From assembly GCA_002733665.1 (NCBI GenBank), contig NVWM01000005.1:74580-138579 (forward strand): a stretch of DNA of 64,000 nt. Direction: 5' to 3'. The notes beneath the pieces were generated by a model, which was given only the letters and a program-made list of their open reading frames with translations, was not told where the DNA came from and ran no database searches. The stretch's first letter is position 1. Each line of letters starts with the position of its first letter. This DNA comes from Lutibacter sp. Lineage in GTDB: Bacteria > Bacteroidota > Bacteroidia > Flavobacteriales > Flavobacteriaceae. The position numbers and the translations under genes are program-made. Positions 42,940 through 52,582 of the stretch are shown in pieces.

Positions 42940-45390
42940 ATGAACATATTAAAATTCGGAGGAACTTCGGTAGCAAATGCAAACAACATCAATAAAGTAA
43001 TTAATATTGTTGCGAATAGTTCAAAAAATAATTCAGTAATCGTTGTTGTTTCTGCACTTGGAGGAACTACAGATATCTTATTAAATTCGGCTAGAAAAGC
43101 AGAAAAAAAAGACACATCATATATTGAAGATATTAAATCTCTTGAAAAAAGACATCTTAATACAGCAAGCGAATTAATTACGAATAGCACTCAAGGTCAA
43201 GTACTTAATCAAATTACGATTTACTTTAATGAATTAAGAAGTATTTTAGAAGGTATCTATTTAATCAATGAATTCTCAGACAAAACAAACGATAAGATTG
43301 TGAGTTTTGGAGAAATCCTTTCTTCATATATTATTTTTGAAGCAATGAAAAGCATGAAATTAAATGCTTCATTGAAAAATTCTCAAGAGTTAATTATTAC
43401 TGATGAAAATTACACAAATGCAAATGTTGACTTCGCTAGAACAGAGAAAAATATTCAAAATTTTTATGCTAATAACACTTCACAAATTATAATCGTTCCA
43501 GGATTTGTTGCATCAACTATACATGGAGAAAATTCAACTTTAGGTCGTGGAGGTTCAGATTACACTGCATCAATTTTTGCAAAAGCATTAAATGCTGAAG
43601 AATTACAAATCTGGACAGATGTAAGTGGAATGTTTACAGCAAATCCAAGACTTGTAAAACAAGCGAAGCCAATTCAGCACATTTCTTATCATGAAGCAAT
43701 GGAATTGTCTCATTTTGGAGCAAAAGTGCTCTTCCCTCCTACAATTCAACCTGTTTTAGACAAGAAAATTCCTATACGAATTAAAAATACATTTGCTCCA
43801 AATGAAATTGGCACCTTAATCACTAGCCAAACAAATGGGAGTTCATCACCTGCAAAAGGGATTAGTCATATAGAAAATATTGCATTAATCACAATCGAAG
43901 GAAGTGGAATGATTGGAATTCCAGGATTTACAAAACGGATTTTAGAAGTACTTTCTAATGCTGAAATAAACGTTTCTTTAGTTACTCAAGCATCATCAGA
44001 ACATTTTTTATGTATGGGAATTAATAGTTGTGATGTAAATGAAGCCGAAAAACTATTTAACACTGCTTTTGCTTACGAAAAGGCACAAAAAATAATTGAC
44101 CCTCTAATTATTGAAGACAATCTTGTTATTATTGCTTTGGTTGGAGATAACATGAAAAATCATCAAGGTATAAGTGGTAGAATGTTTAGTACACTTGGTA
44201 GAAACAATGTAAATATTAGAGCTATTGCTCAAGGTGCATCAGAAAAAAATATTACTGCAGTTATTGACCAAAAAGATGTAAAGAAAGCATTAAACACACT
44301 GCATAATACATTTTTTGAAGGCAACACAAAACAAATGAATCTATTCGTTGTTGGCGTAGGGAACGTTGGAGGAAAACTACTAGAACAAATTCATCAGCAA
44401 CAACAATTTTTAATTGACGAGCAGCATTTGGATGTAAGAATTATTGGAATTACAAATTCTAAAAAAATGTATTTTAACTCTGATGGAGTTGATTTAAATA
44501 ATTGGAAATCAAACCTTATAGAAAATGGTGAAACACTTGATTTAGAATTATTTTCTAAAAAAGTAAAAGAACTAAATTATCGAAATAGTATTTTTGTTGA
44601 TAATACTGCGAATGAAAAAATATCAACTTTATATGCCGATTATTTGAAAAACAGTATTGCAGTAGTGACTTGTAATAAAATTGCGTGTTCTTCGGAATAT
44701 AAAAACTATCAGGAATTAAAATATTTATCAAAAAAATACAATGCGCCATTCTTATTTGAGACCAATGTTGGTGCTGGATTACCAATTATTGACACTTTGA
44801 AAAACCTTATTTTATCTGGTGATAAAGTCAATAAAATTCAGGCTGTTTTATCTGGTAGTTTGAACTTTATTTTTAATAATTTTAATGCTGATAATTCTTT
44901 TTATGATGTAGTTAAAGAAGCAGGAGTTCAAGGTTTTACTGAACCAGATCCTAGAATAGATTTAAGTGGTGTGGATGTGATGCGTAAAATCCTTATTTTG
45001 GCTAGAGAAAGCGGAAATATCTTGGAGTTAAATGATATTGAAAATGAATCATTTCTTCCAAAAGAAGCTATTGATGCAGATTCTGTTGATGATTTCTTAG
45101 CGACTTTAGAACCAAACGCTTCACATTTCAACGAAATTAGATTAAAAGCAGAAAAAGAAAATTGTAGATTGAAATATGTAGCAGAATTTGATAATGGAAA
45201 AGGGAAAGTTGGATTGCAACATATTCCTTCTGATCACCCTTTTTATAATTTAGATGGTTCAGATAATATTGTATTATTTTTTACAGATAGATATAGTGAA
45301 CAGCCATTAATAATCAAGGGTGCTGGTGCTGGTGCTGACGTAACAGCTTCTGGATTATTCGCAGATATTATTAGAATTGGAAATAAATAG
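42940..45390 (+). CDS. thrA: Bifunctional aspartokinase / homoserine dehydrogenase
   Basis: An 816-residue fusion making aspartyl phosphate and later homoserine, the common path to threonine, methionine and isoleucine. The kinase start is KFGGTSVANA (4-13); two ACT domains (about 310-460) bind threonine and give feedback inhibition. The dehydrogenase part starts near 465 with GVGNVGGKL and contains NVGAGLPI. Typical length is about 810-820. First structural gene after the leader peptide; thrB begins 6 bases after its stop. Confidence 0.95.
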   Translation: MNILKFGGTSVANANNINKVINIVANSSKNNSVIVVVSALGGTTDILLNSARKAEKKDTSYIEDIKSLEKRHLNTASELITNSTQGQVLNQITIYFNELRSILEGIYLINEFSDKTNDKIVSFGEILSSYIIFEAMKSMKLNASLKNSQELIITDENYTNANVDFARTEKNIQNFYANNTSQIIIVPGFVASTIHGENSTLGRGGSDYTASIFAKALNAEELQIWTDVSGMFTANPRLVKQAKPIQHISYHEAMELSHFGAKVLFPPTIQPVLDKKIPIRIKNTFAPNEIGTLITSQTNGSSSPAKGISHIENIALITIEGSGMIGIPGFTKRILEVLSNAEINVSLVTQASSEHFLCMGINSCDVNEAEKLFNTAFAYEKAQKIIDPLIIEDNLVIIALVGDNMKNHQGISGRMFSTLGRNNVNIRAIAQGASEKNITAVIDQKDVKKALNTLHNTFFEGNTKQMNLFVVGVGNVGGKLLEQIHQQQQFLIDEQHLDVRIIGITNSKKMYFNSDGVDLNNWKSNLIENGETLDLELFSKKVKELNYRNSIFVDNTANEKISTLYADYLKNSIAVVTCNKIACSSEYKNYQELKYLSKKYNAPFLFETNVGAGLPIIDTLKNLILSGDKVNKIQAVLSGSLNFIFNNFNADNSFYDVVKEAGVQGFTEPDPRIDLSGVDVMRKILILARESGNILELNDIENESFLPKEAIDADSVDDFLATLEPNASHFNEIRLKAEKENCRLKYVAEFDNGKGKVGLQHIPSDHPFYNLDGSDNIVLFFTDRYSEQPLIIKGAGAGADVTASGLFADIIRIGNK

Positions 45391-45396
45391 TTGATT

Positions 45397-46326
45397 ATGA
45401 ACGAAATAAAAATATTTTCTCCAGCTACAGTAGCAAATGTCTCATGCGGATTTGACGTTCTTGGTTTTTGCTTAGATAGTATTGGAGATGAAATGGTTAT
45501 TCGTAAAACATTAGAAAAAGGTGTTAAAATTTCTAAAATTGAAGGTGCAGATTTGCCATATGAAACCAATAAGAATGTTGCTGGAGTTGCTGCATTAGCA
45601 ATTTTAGAAGCTTCAAATGCAAACTTTGGAGTAGAAATTGAAATTTATAAAAAGATAAAACCTGGAAGTGGCATTGGCAGCTCATCTGCAAGTGCTTCAG
45701 GTGTTGTATTTGCAATTAATGAATTGTTAGGAAAACCATTTAATAAAGAACAATTGACATTGTTTGGAATGAAGGGTGAGGCAGTCGCAAGTGGTGTTGA
45801 ACATGCTGATAATGTAGCTCCTGGAATTTTTGGTGGCTTTACTTTGGTGAAAAGTGTTAACCCCTTAAGAATAATTGGGTTGCCTACTCCAACTGAATTA
45901 TATGCAACCGTTATTCATCCAAAAATAGAAATAAAAACATCAGAGGCAAGAGCAATTTTACCTAAGCAAGTTAATTTATCAGATGCAATAAAACAATGGG
46001 CAAATGTTGGTAGTTTAGTTAGTGGTTTATACACTTCTGATTATGATTTAATTGCCGATTCACTGAATGATTATATTATTGAACCCTTTCGCTCCCAATT
46101 GATTCCTCATTTTGACAAAGTTAAAAACGCTATGATGAATGCTGGAGCACTAGGTTGTGGAATTTCTGGTTCTGGACCCTCAATTTTCTCATTATCAAAA
46201 GGATTAGGCACTGCAAATAAAGTTGCCAAAGAAATTAATAAAATATATAGTAAAACTGGAATTGAATTTGACATACATGTTTCAAAAATCAATACTGAGG
46301 GAGTTAGGATAGTGAATAGTGAATAG
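45397..46326 (+). CDS. thrB: Homoserine kinase
   Basis: A 309-residue GHMP-family kinase that phosphorylates homoserine. Landmarks are FSPATVANVSCGFDVLGF (N-terminal), PGSGIGSSSASASG (ATP-binding loop, about residue 92) and GISGSGPSIF near the end. The ATG at 45397 was chosen over a TTG two codons upstream. Its stop lies in a short tandem repeat of about 7 bases, copied three times. Next in the operon is thrC. Confidence 0.93.
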   Translation: MNEIKIFSPATVANVSCGFDVLGFCLDSIGDEMVIRKTLEKGVKISKIEGADLPYETNKNVAGVAALAILEASNANFGVEIEIYKKIKPGSGIGSSSASASGVVFAINELLGKPFNKEQLTLFGMKGEAVASGVEHADNVAPGIFGGFTLVKSVNPLRIIGLPTPTELYATVIHPKIEIKTSEARAILPKQVNLSDAIKQWANVGSLVSGLYTSDYDLIADSLNDYIIEPFRSQLIPHFDKVKNAMMNAGALGCGISGSGPSIFSLSKGLGTANKVAKEINKIYSKTGIEFDIHVSKINTEGVRIVNSE

Positions 46327-46359
46327 TGAAAAAGTAAATTTATCATCTAATGTGCTCAC

Positions 46360-46420
46360 TGAACGGAGTCGAAGTGAAAGCAGACAAACCTTGAGATTTC
46401 TCGACTCCGCTCGAAATGAC
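46360..46420. repeat. Palindromic repeat between thrB and thrC
   Basis: Arms TGAACGGAGTCGAAG (46360-46374) and TTTCTCGACTCCGCTCGAAATGAC (given by position, 46397-46420) pair over their core GGAGTCGA / TCGACTCC. The right arm is the reverse complement of a 26-base piece found inside thrC (47165-47190). Confidence 0.8.
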
Positions 46421-46456
46421 ATCAAATAAACAATTAAACGAATCAACAGATAAACA

Positions 46457-47764
46457 ATGCAATACTATAGTCTAAATAACAATTCGCCAAAAGTTTCTTT
46501 TCAAGAAGCAGTAGTAAAAGGTTTAGCGCCAGATAAAGGCCTTTATTTCCCTGAAGAAATCAAATCGCTTGATGCTACTTTTTTTCAAAACATTGATAGT
46601 TATTCAAATAATGAAATTGCTTTTGAATTAATAAAACAATTTGTTGGCGATGAAATTCCAACAACTATATTAAAAAAAATTATTGCTGATGTATTATCGT
46701 TTGATTTTCCTTTGATAGAAGTAGAAAAAGACATCTATTCGCTTGAACTTTATCATGGGCCTACAATGGCGTTTAAAGATGTTGGTGCTCGCTTTATGGC
46801 AAGGTGCTTATCTTACTTTAACAAAAGAAATCCAACCCAAGTGACTGTTTTAGTCGCAACTTCAGGTGATACAGGTGGAGCCGTTGCTAGTGGTTTTTTG
46901 GGTGTTAAAGGTGTTGATGTGGTTATTTTATATCCAAGCGGAAAGGTAAGTGATATTCAAGAAAAACAATTAACTACGCTTGGTCAAAATATTAGAGCAC
47001 TTGAAGTTGATGGTGTTTTTGATGATTGTCAGGCGATGGTTAAAGAAGCGTTTTTAGATACTTCAATTACAACTAAAATGCAATTAACATCTGCTAACTC
47101 TATCAATATTGCGCGTTGGTTACCTCAAATGTTCTATTTTACTTTTGCATATAAACAATTAAAAATGTCATTTCGAGCGGAGTCGAGAAACAAAAAATTA
47201 ATATTTTCCGTTCCAAGTGGAAACTATGGAAATATCTGTGCTGGAATGATGGCTCAAAAATTAGGTTTACCTATTGATTTATTTATTGCTTCAACAAATG
47301 CAAATAAAGTGGTTCCTACATATTTAGAAACTGAAATTTACGAACCAAAACCTTCTATTCAAACAATTGCAAACGCTATGGATGTTGGTGATCCAAGCAA
47401 TTTTATCAGAATTGAAAAACTACATGAAAACAATTTTGAGAAGTTAAAAAACAACCTTCACTCCTATTCATTTACTGATGATCAAACTCGTGATGCAATG
47501 CAAAATTTGTATGCGAATCATAATTACATTGCAGATCCTCATGGTGCAATTGGTTATCTTGGTGTCAAAAAATATTTAGAAAGTAATAATGCGCAATGTA
47601 TCTTTTTAGAAACTGCACATCCAATTAAATTCTTACCTGTAATTGACCCGAAAATTGCTTCAGAAATTAAAATACCTGAACAAATTAAATCTGTTTTAGG
47701 GAAGGAAAAAGTAGCAACTCAAATAAGTGAATATTCAGAATTGAAAGTTTTTTTACTAAATTAA
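46457..47764 (+). CDS. thrC: Threonine synthase, with an in-frame repeat insertion
   Basis: A 435-residue PLP enzyme converting phosphohomoserine to threonine. PLP Lys is in GPTMAFKDVGAR (about residue 108) and SGDTGGAVASG is the phosphate loop. Between residues 236 and 246 it carries KMSFRAESRN, encoded by a 26-base copy of the dispersed repeat (47165-47190). In the family this site is a short loop before VFSVPSGN, so the extra residues are an insertion that keeps the frame. The enzyme is probably still active, as the rest is intact. It ends with KVFLLN and is the last thr operon gene. Confidence 0.93.
   Translation: MQYYSLNNNSPKVSFQEAVVKGLAPDKGLYFPEEIKSLDATFFQNIDSYSNNEIAFELIKQFVGDEIPTTILKKIIADVLSFDFPLIEVEKDIYSLELYHGPTMAFKDVGARFMARCLSYFNKRNPTQVTVLVATSGDTGGAVASGFLGVKGVDVVILYPSGKVSDIQEKQLTTLGQNIRALEVDGVFDDCQAMVKEAFLDTSITTKMQLTSANSINIARWLPQMFYFTFAYKQLKMSFRAESRNKKLIFSVPSGNYGNICAGMMAQKLGLPIDLFIASTNANKVVPTYLETEIYEPKPSIQTIANAMDVGDPSNFIRIEKLHENNFEKLKNNLHSYSFTDDQTRDAMQNLYANHNYIADPHGAIGYLGVKKYLESNNAQCIFLETAHPIKFLPVIDPKIASEIKIPEQIKSVLGKEKVATQISEYSELKVFLLN
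47165..47190 (+). repeat. Half-copy of palindromic repeat inside thrC
   Basis: Twenty-six bases identical to the reverse complement of the repeat arm at 46395-46420. The copy adds residues near MSFRAESR in ThrC and keeps the reading frame. Confidence 0.85.
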
Positions 47765-47840
47765 TAAACTATTCAAATAACTCAATTTTATTCACTTATT
47801 ACTCTCATAGAAATGTTTGTGTCTAATTAATTTGTTTAAA

Positions 47841-47883
47841 TAAGAAAACCCAAAAATGAAATTCATTTTTGGGTTTTCTTATT
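47841..47883. terminator. Bidirectional terminator between thrC and the aminopeptidase gene
   Basis: A near-perfect stem of over 20 pairs (47842-47860 with 47862-47880 and flanking A-T pairs) with core AAAACCCAAAAATG. T-rich tails on both strands fit termination of both converging genes. Confidence 0.9.
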
Positions 47884-47897
47884 ATAATGACAGTTTT

Positions 47898-49355
47898 TTA
47901 ATCTAATTTCGGTAATTTAAAAGCATTCAAAATGCTTTCTTCTTTCATCATTTCTTCAATATCATCAGAAGTTCTAGGAGCCATTCCAGAAAAATTTACA
48001 GGACCATCTTTGGTTACCAAAATACAATCTTCAATACGCACTGCAATTCCCCACCATTTTTCATCACAAGGACTTCCTTCGGGAATATAAATTCCAGGTT
48101 CAACTGTAATAATCATATTCTCTTTCAGCGGACCTCTATTACTCAAATCATGTACGTCTAAGCCTATATGATGCGATGTGCCATGAGGAAAGTATAAGTG
48201 TTTTTGCTTGATTGAATCAATAATACCTAATTTGAACAAACCTTCATTAATAATGTCTCTTCCTGCTTTGTCTATCTTTCTAAAATCACTTCCTACAACT
48301 GTTTCTTTTATTCCTGCTTCTTGCGCTTTATAGACTAAATCATATATTACTTTTTGTTCTTTATTGAATTTTCCATTTGCAGGAATGGTACGTGTAACAT
48401 CAGCAGTATAACCATGATACTCTGCGCCTAAATCCATTAAAACCATTTCTTTCCCTGCACTCATCTTAGTATTATCAATATAATGCAACATACAACCATT
48501 GTTTCCTGCGCCAACTATAGAAGGATATCCTTCATATTCTACATTGTATTTTTTATATACAAACTCATGCACTCCTTGAATCTCAGTTTCTGACATTCCA
48601 GAATGCATTGCTTTCATAATTTCTATTTGTCCAACTGCAGAAATTTCACATGCCTTTTTCAACAGCACTAATTCTTCTTTAGTTTTTATTTCTCTCAAAC
48701 TAGCCATTAACGTTCGTAAACCTTTAACATCTATATTGGTCTTCATTTCAACTATTTCTTCTCCTGCAGGGATTTTAGTTGGCAAAGATTCATAAGAAAC
48801 TTTTGTTTTAAATTGTTCAATCAAATCATATAAATCTGATTTATCACGCTTATTATCTCTCACATCATTTTGAAAATCTTTGAATAACACTTTATCAAAT
48901 GTTGAAAAATCAACAGGAATGTTTTTAAAATCTTCACCATTAAAAGCATTAGCAAAACCTAATTCACTTCCAACTCTTTCAACTCCTAATCTTCTTCCAT
49001 ACCACATTTCTGCCATTGGGTTACGCTTTTGCACATATACCAATTCGTTAAAAAAAGAACCTCCATCTACTTGGTCTTCAGAAAAAATAAGCAATACTGA
49101 ATTTGGCTCTTTATATCCTGTTAAATACATAAAATTCGGGTCTTGATGATAGATATAATCTACATCGTTGGCTCTATTTCTCGTTGGATTTGCAAAAAAA
49201 ACAGCAACACTATTTGCTGGCATAGATTTACGTAGTAATTCTCTTCTTTCTTTATGAAAATCAGATGATAAATAATCTTGTGGAAGATCAGTTTGAGCAA
49301 AAGTTACTAATGTTAGTAAAAAAGTAACTGCTCTAAAAAGTAATTTGGCGTTCAT
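47898..49355 (-). CDS. M24 family Xaa-Pro aminopeptidase (exported)
   Basis: A 485-residue metallopeptidase. The signal peptide is LLFRAVTFLLTLVTFAQ. An N-terminal creatinase-like domain (about 22-195) is followed by the pita-bread fold. Metal ligands are in MDLGAEYHGYTADVTRT, GTSHHIGLDVHD and TVEPGIYIPE. It cleaves the bond before Pro in peptides, outside the cytoplasm. A -7-like TATATTTG is at 49375-49382 (minus strand). It converges on thrC. Confidence 0.9.
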   Translation of the reverse strand: MNAKLLFRAVTFLLTLVTFAQTDLPQDYLSSDFHKERRELLRKSMPANSVAVFFANPTRNRANDVDYIYHQDPNFMYLTGYKEPNSVLLIFSEDQVDGGSFFNELVYVQKRNPMAEMWYGRRLGVERVGSELGFANAFNGEDFKNIPVDFSTFDKVLFKDFQNDVRDNKRDKSDLYDLIEQFKTKVSYESLPTKIPAGEEIVEMKTNIDVKGLRTLMASLREIKTKEELVLLKKACEISAVGQIEIMKAMHSGMSETEIQGVHEFVYKKYNVEYEGYPSIVGAGNNGCMLHYIDNTKMSAGKEMVLMDLGAEYHGYTADVTRTIPANGKFNKEQKVIYDLVYKAQEAGIKETVVGSDFRKIDKAGRDIINEGLFKLGIIDSIKQKHLYFPHGTSHHIGLDVHDLSNRGPLKENMIITVEPGIYIPEGSPCDEKWWGIAVRIEDCILVTKDGPVNFSGMAPRTSDDIEEMMKEESILNAFKLPKLD

Positions 49356-49461
49356 TTTTCTTTATTTTAGAATTCAAATATAATAAACATTCGTTTATCA
49401 AATAAAACATTAACGAAACTTTAATCTTTCAATCAATATTTTATAAATTAGCAACTTAATT

Positions 49462-49540
49462 TGTCATTCCTTCGAAAGCAGTAATCTCATCTTAAAATCA
49501 ATTAACCATTAAAAATATTCCTGCCTGAACAGAAACGACA
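49462..49540. repeat. Decayed palindromic repeat upstream of gcvT
   Basis: Arms beginning TGTCATTCCTTCG (49462) and ending AACAGAAACGACA (49540) pair imperfectly. It is an older relative of the repeat at 2369-2438. It ends 7 bases before the gcvT ATG, so it occupies the expected promoter region. Confidence 0.65.
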
Positions 49541-49547
49541 TAAAAAT

Positions 49548-50633
49548 ATGAAAAACACAGCATTAACACATATTCATGAGGCTCTTGGAGCAAAACTAGT
49601 ACCATTTGCAGGCTATAATATGCCTGTTACTTATGAAGGTATAAACGCAGAACATGAAACAGTAAGGAATCGTGTTGGTGTTTTTGATGTCTCACATATG
49701 GGAGAATTTTTAATTGAAGGTAAAAATGCTTTAGAATTAATTCAAAAAGTAACTTCAAATGATGCTTCAAAATTAGATGTAGGTGATGCTCAATATTCAT
49801 GTATGCCAAATGAAGATGGTGGAATTGTTGACGATTTAATTTGTTATAGAATTAAAGAAAACACTTATTTACTAGTTGTAAACGCTTCTAATATAGAGAA
49901 AGATTGGAATTGGATTTCGTCTTATAATGAAACTATTAATGCTGAAATGAAAGACTTATCAGAAGGATATTCTTTATTGGCAATTCAAGGCCCTAAAGCA
50001 ATTGAGGCTATGCAATCATTAACATCTGTTGATTTAGCAGAAATTAAATTTTATACTTTTAAAGTTGCTAATTTTGCTGGAATTGAAAATGTCATTATTT
50101 CTGCAACAGGATATACCGGTTCTGGTGGTTTTGAAATATATTGCAAAAATGATGAAGTTGAACAAGTTTGGAATAAGGTTTTTGAAGCAGGAAAAGACTT
50201 TGGAATCAAGCCAATTGGTTTGGCTGCTCGTGATACTTTGCGTTTAGAAATGGGTTATTGCTTGTATGGAAATGATATTAACGATACCACTTCGCCTATT
50301 GAAGCAGGCTTAAGTTGGATTACAAAATTTACTAAAGACTTTGTAAACTGTGAAGCATTAGCAAAAGAAAAAGAACACAAACCAGAACGCAGATTAGTCG
50401 CTTTTGAATTGGATGATCGTGGAATACCTCGTCAAGATTATGATATTGTAGACGGTAATGGTCACAAAATTGGTGTGGTAACTTCTGGAACTATGAGTCC
50501 GAGTTTAAAGAAAGGTATTGGAATGGGTTATGTACCAAGAATCTTTGCTAAGTCTGGAAGCAAAATTTATATTCAAGTACGTAAAAAAGCAATTCCTGCA
50601 ACTGTAGTGAAGTTGCCGTTTTATAAAGGGTAA
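49548..50633 (+). CDS. gcvT: Glycine cleavage system T protein (aminomethyltransferase)
   Basis: A 361-residue folate enzyme that releases the methylene group of glycine onto tetrahydrofolate. Landmarks are FDVSHMGEF (about 43-51), [11 protein letters not shown] and [16 protein letters not shown] (near 232). It works with glyA found at 54374 in C1 metabolism. It stands alone; the gcvH and gcvP genes are not in the window. Its leader region is a decayed repeat. Confidence 0.95.
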   Translation: MKNTALTHIHEALGAKLVPFAGYNMPVTYEGINAEHETVRNRVGVFDVSHMGEFLIEGKNALELIQKVTSNDASKLDVGDAQYSCMPNEDGGIVDDLICYRIKENTYLLVVNASNIEKDWNWISSYNETINAEMKDLSEGYSLLAIQGPKAIEAMQSLTSVDLAEIKFYTFKVANFAGIENVIISATGYTGSGGFEIYCKNDEVEQVWNKVFEAGKDFGIKPIGLAARDTLRLEMGYCLYGNDINDTTSPIEAGLSWITKFTKDFVNCEALAKEKEHKPERRLVAFELDDRGIPRQDYDIVDGNGHKIGVVTSGTMSPSLKKGIGMGYVPRIFAKSGSKIYIQVRKKAIPATVVKLPFYKG

Positions 50634-50636
50634 GTT

Positions 50637-51176
50637 TTACCCTTTATCTGGATGTTTTCCTTTTACATCCTTATAAAAATCTTGAATTAAGGCAATATCT
50701 TTTTCCATATCATCAGTCAGATAAAAAGGTTTTGAAAGAGCTACTTGCTTCTTACCAAAATCAAATGTTAGCATCACTATTGGTACGTTTGCTCCTTTGG
50801 CAATATAATAGAAACCTGTTTTCCATTTTTCTACTTTCTTACGCGTTCCTTCTGGAGACAGCGCCAATCTAAACTCCTCTTTACTGTTAAATATCTTAAC
50901 AATAGCATCAACCAAATTATTGTTTTGACTTCTATCTACAGGAGTTCCACCTAACCATCTAAAAAAAAAGCCAAAAGGCGGTTTAAAAAGTGAGTCTTTT
51001 CCTATATAATTTACTTTTTCTTGAGTAAAACTATTTACAAGCATTCCAAGTACAAAATCATACCAACTAGTATGTGGCGCACCAATAAGGACATATTTTT
51101 TGATTTCTTTAGGAAACTCTCCAACTAATTTCCAGCCGAATATTGTTGTAAATATAAATTTTGATATAAATCTCAT
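50637..51176 (-). CDS. 1-acyl-glycerol-3-phosphate acyltransferase-like protein
   Basis: A 179-residue acyltransferase. The catalytic motif is APHTSWYD (H-x4-D, about 34-41), with GTPVDRS and SPEGTRKK as further blocks. The length is short for PlsC, like the lysophospholipid acyltransferases of Bacteroidota. It could make phosphatidate or remodel lipids and is separate from the fused enzyme of the lipid operon. It converges on gcvT 3 bases away. Confidence 0.85.
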   Translation of the reverse strand: MRFISKFIFTTIFGWKLVGEFPKEIKKYVLIGAPHTSWYDFVLGMLVNSFTQEKVNYIGKDSLFKPPFGFFFRWLGGTPVDRSQNNNLVDAIVKIFNSKEEFRLALSPEGTRKKVEKWKTGFYYIAKGANVPIVMLTFDFGKKQVALSKPFYLTDDMEKDIALIQDFYKDVKGKHPDKG

Positions 51177-51249
51177 TAATAAAAATATACGTTTTGATTA
51201 TGCACACAAATATAAAACTCTTAATTTTATAATCTAATATTTTTATGCA

Positions 51250-52578
51250 ATGAATGAAACATTAATATATTTTCTTATCGGATTTTTAGCACTTACAATT
51301 GGCTTTATAATTGGGAGGTTACTTGCCAAAGGTTCGCTTGAAAGCGCAAAAACTTCTTTAGAAAACAGTAACCAATTACTTGAAGAGACAAAAAAGGATA
51401 CTTCAATTACTATAACCAAATTAGGACAAGAACAAAAAGATATTCAAGCAGAAAAAGAAGATTTATTGCGTGTAAATATTCGCCAAGATGAGGCATTAAA
51501 AAATCTACAAGAAAAATTGTCAACTCAAAAGCAAGAAGTTGAGAATTTACAAGAAAAATTTACTAAAGAGTTTGAAAATCTTGCTAATAAAATATTAGAA
51601 GAAAAATCAACAAAATTCGCCGAACAAAACAGTAAAAGTTTACAAGAAATATTGAATCCTTTACAAAAAAATATTGAAAAATTTGAAAAGAAGGTAGATG
51701 ACACACATAAAGATAACATTAGGCAATCATCAGCATTAAAGCAGCAACTCGAAGAATTGAGTAAAAATAATTTAAAGATTAGCCAAGAAACTATCAATCT
51801 TACAAAAGCATTGAAAGGAGATAGTAAAACACAAGGAAATTGGGGCGAATTGGTTTTAGAACGTGTTTTGGAAAAATCTGGACTAGAAAAAGGGCGCGAA
51901 TATGAAATGGAAAAAAGTTTTGCTGACGAAACTGGAAATCAGCTACGTTTACGTCCTGACGTTATCATTCACTTACCTGATAATAAGAAAATGATTGTGG
52001 ATTCTAAAGTTTCATTGACTGCTTACGAGCAGTATGTTAATGCAGATAATGAAGAAGATACTGCTCAGTTTTTAAAAGAGCACATTGCTTCTTTGAACAG
52101 ACATGTCACTCAATTGAGTGATAAAAAATATGAAGATTTATATCAAATTGAATCTCCTGATTTTGTATTACTTTTTATTCCAATAGAACCTGCATTTGCA
52201 GTTGCAATTAACAATGATAACCAACTGTACAACAAGGCGTTTGAGAAAAATATAGTGATTGTTACGCCATCAACGTTATTGGCAACTCTTCGAACGATTG
52301 ATACCATGTGGAATAATGAAAAACAACAAAAAAATGCTATTGAGATTGCTCGTCAAGCTGGAGCACTATATGATAAGTTTGAAGGCTTAATTTCTGATTT
52401 GACCAAAGTTGGTAAAAAAATGGATGAGGCGAAAATCGAATATAAAGGAGCAATGAATAAATTGGTTGAAGGACGAGGAAATTTAATTACTTCTGTGGAA
52501 AAAATCAAGAAACTTGGTGCAAAAGCAAAAAAATCACTTCCTGAGAAAATTATTGAACGTGCAAATGAAGATAAATAA
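51250..52578 (+). CDS. rmuC: DNA recombination protein RmuC
   Basis: A 442-residue protein with one N-terminal transmembrane helix (about 5-24) and a long coiled coil (about 35-195). The nuclease-like core follows, with GNWGELVLERVLE and RLRPDVIIHLPDNKKMIVDSKVSL as landmarks. It limits DNA inversions between repeats and acts near the membrane. It converges on the VCBS gene 4 bases away. Length is typical. Confidence 0.92.
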   Translation: MNETLIYFLIGFLALTIGFIIGRLLAKGSLESAKTSLENSNQLLEETKKDTSITITKLGQEQKDIQAEKEDLLRVNIRQDEALKNLQEKLSTQKQEVENLQEKFTKEFENLANKILEEKSTKFAEQNSKSLQEILNPLQKNIEKFEKKVDDTHKDNIRQSSALKQQLEELSKNNLKISQETINLTKALKGDSKTQGNWGELVLERVLEKSGLEKGREYEMEKSFADETGNQLRLRPDVIIHLPDNKKMIVDSKVSLTAYEQYVNADNEEDTAQFLKEHIASLNRHVTQLSDKKYEDLYQIESPDFVLLFIPIEPAFAVAINNDNQLYNKAFEKNIVIVTPSTLLATLRTIDTMWNNEKQQKNAIEIARQAGALYDKFEGLISDLTKVGKKMDEAKIEYKGAMNKLVEGRGNLITSVEKIKKLGAKAKKSLPEKIIERANEDK

Positions 52579-52582
52579 ATCG

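Noticed and set aside
46309..46330. Three-copy AATAGTG tandem repeat at the end of thrB
   Set aside because: It is a short slippage repeat around the stop codon; no clear function.
49356..49547. Glycine riboswitch upstream of gcvT
   Set aside because: The space holds a decayed palindromic repeat, and no riboswitch core was recognised by eye; a covariance-model search would be needed to exclude it fully.
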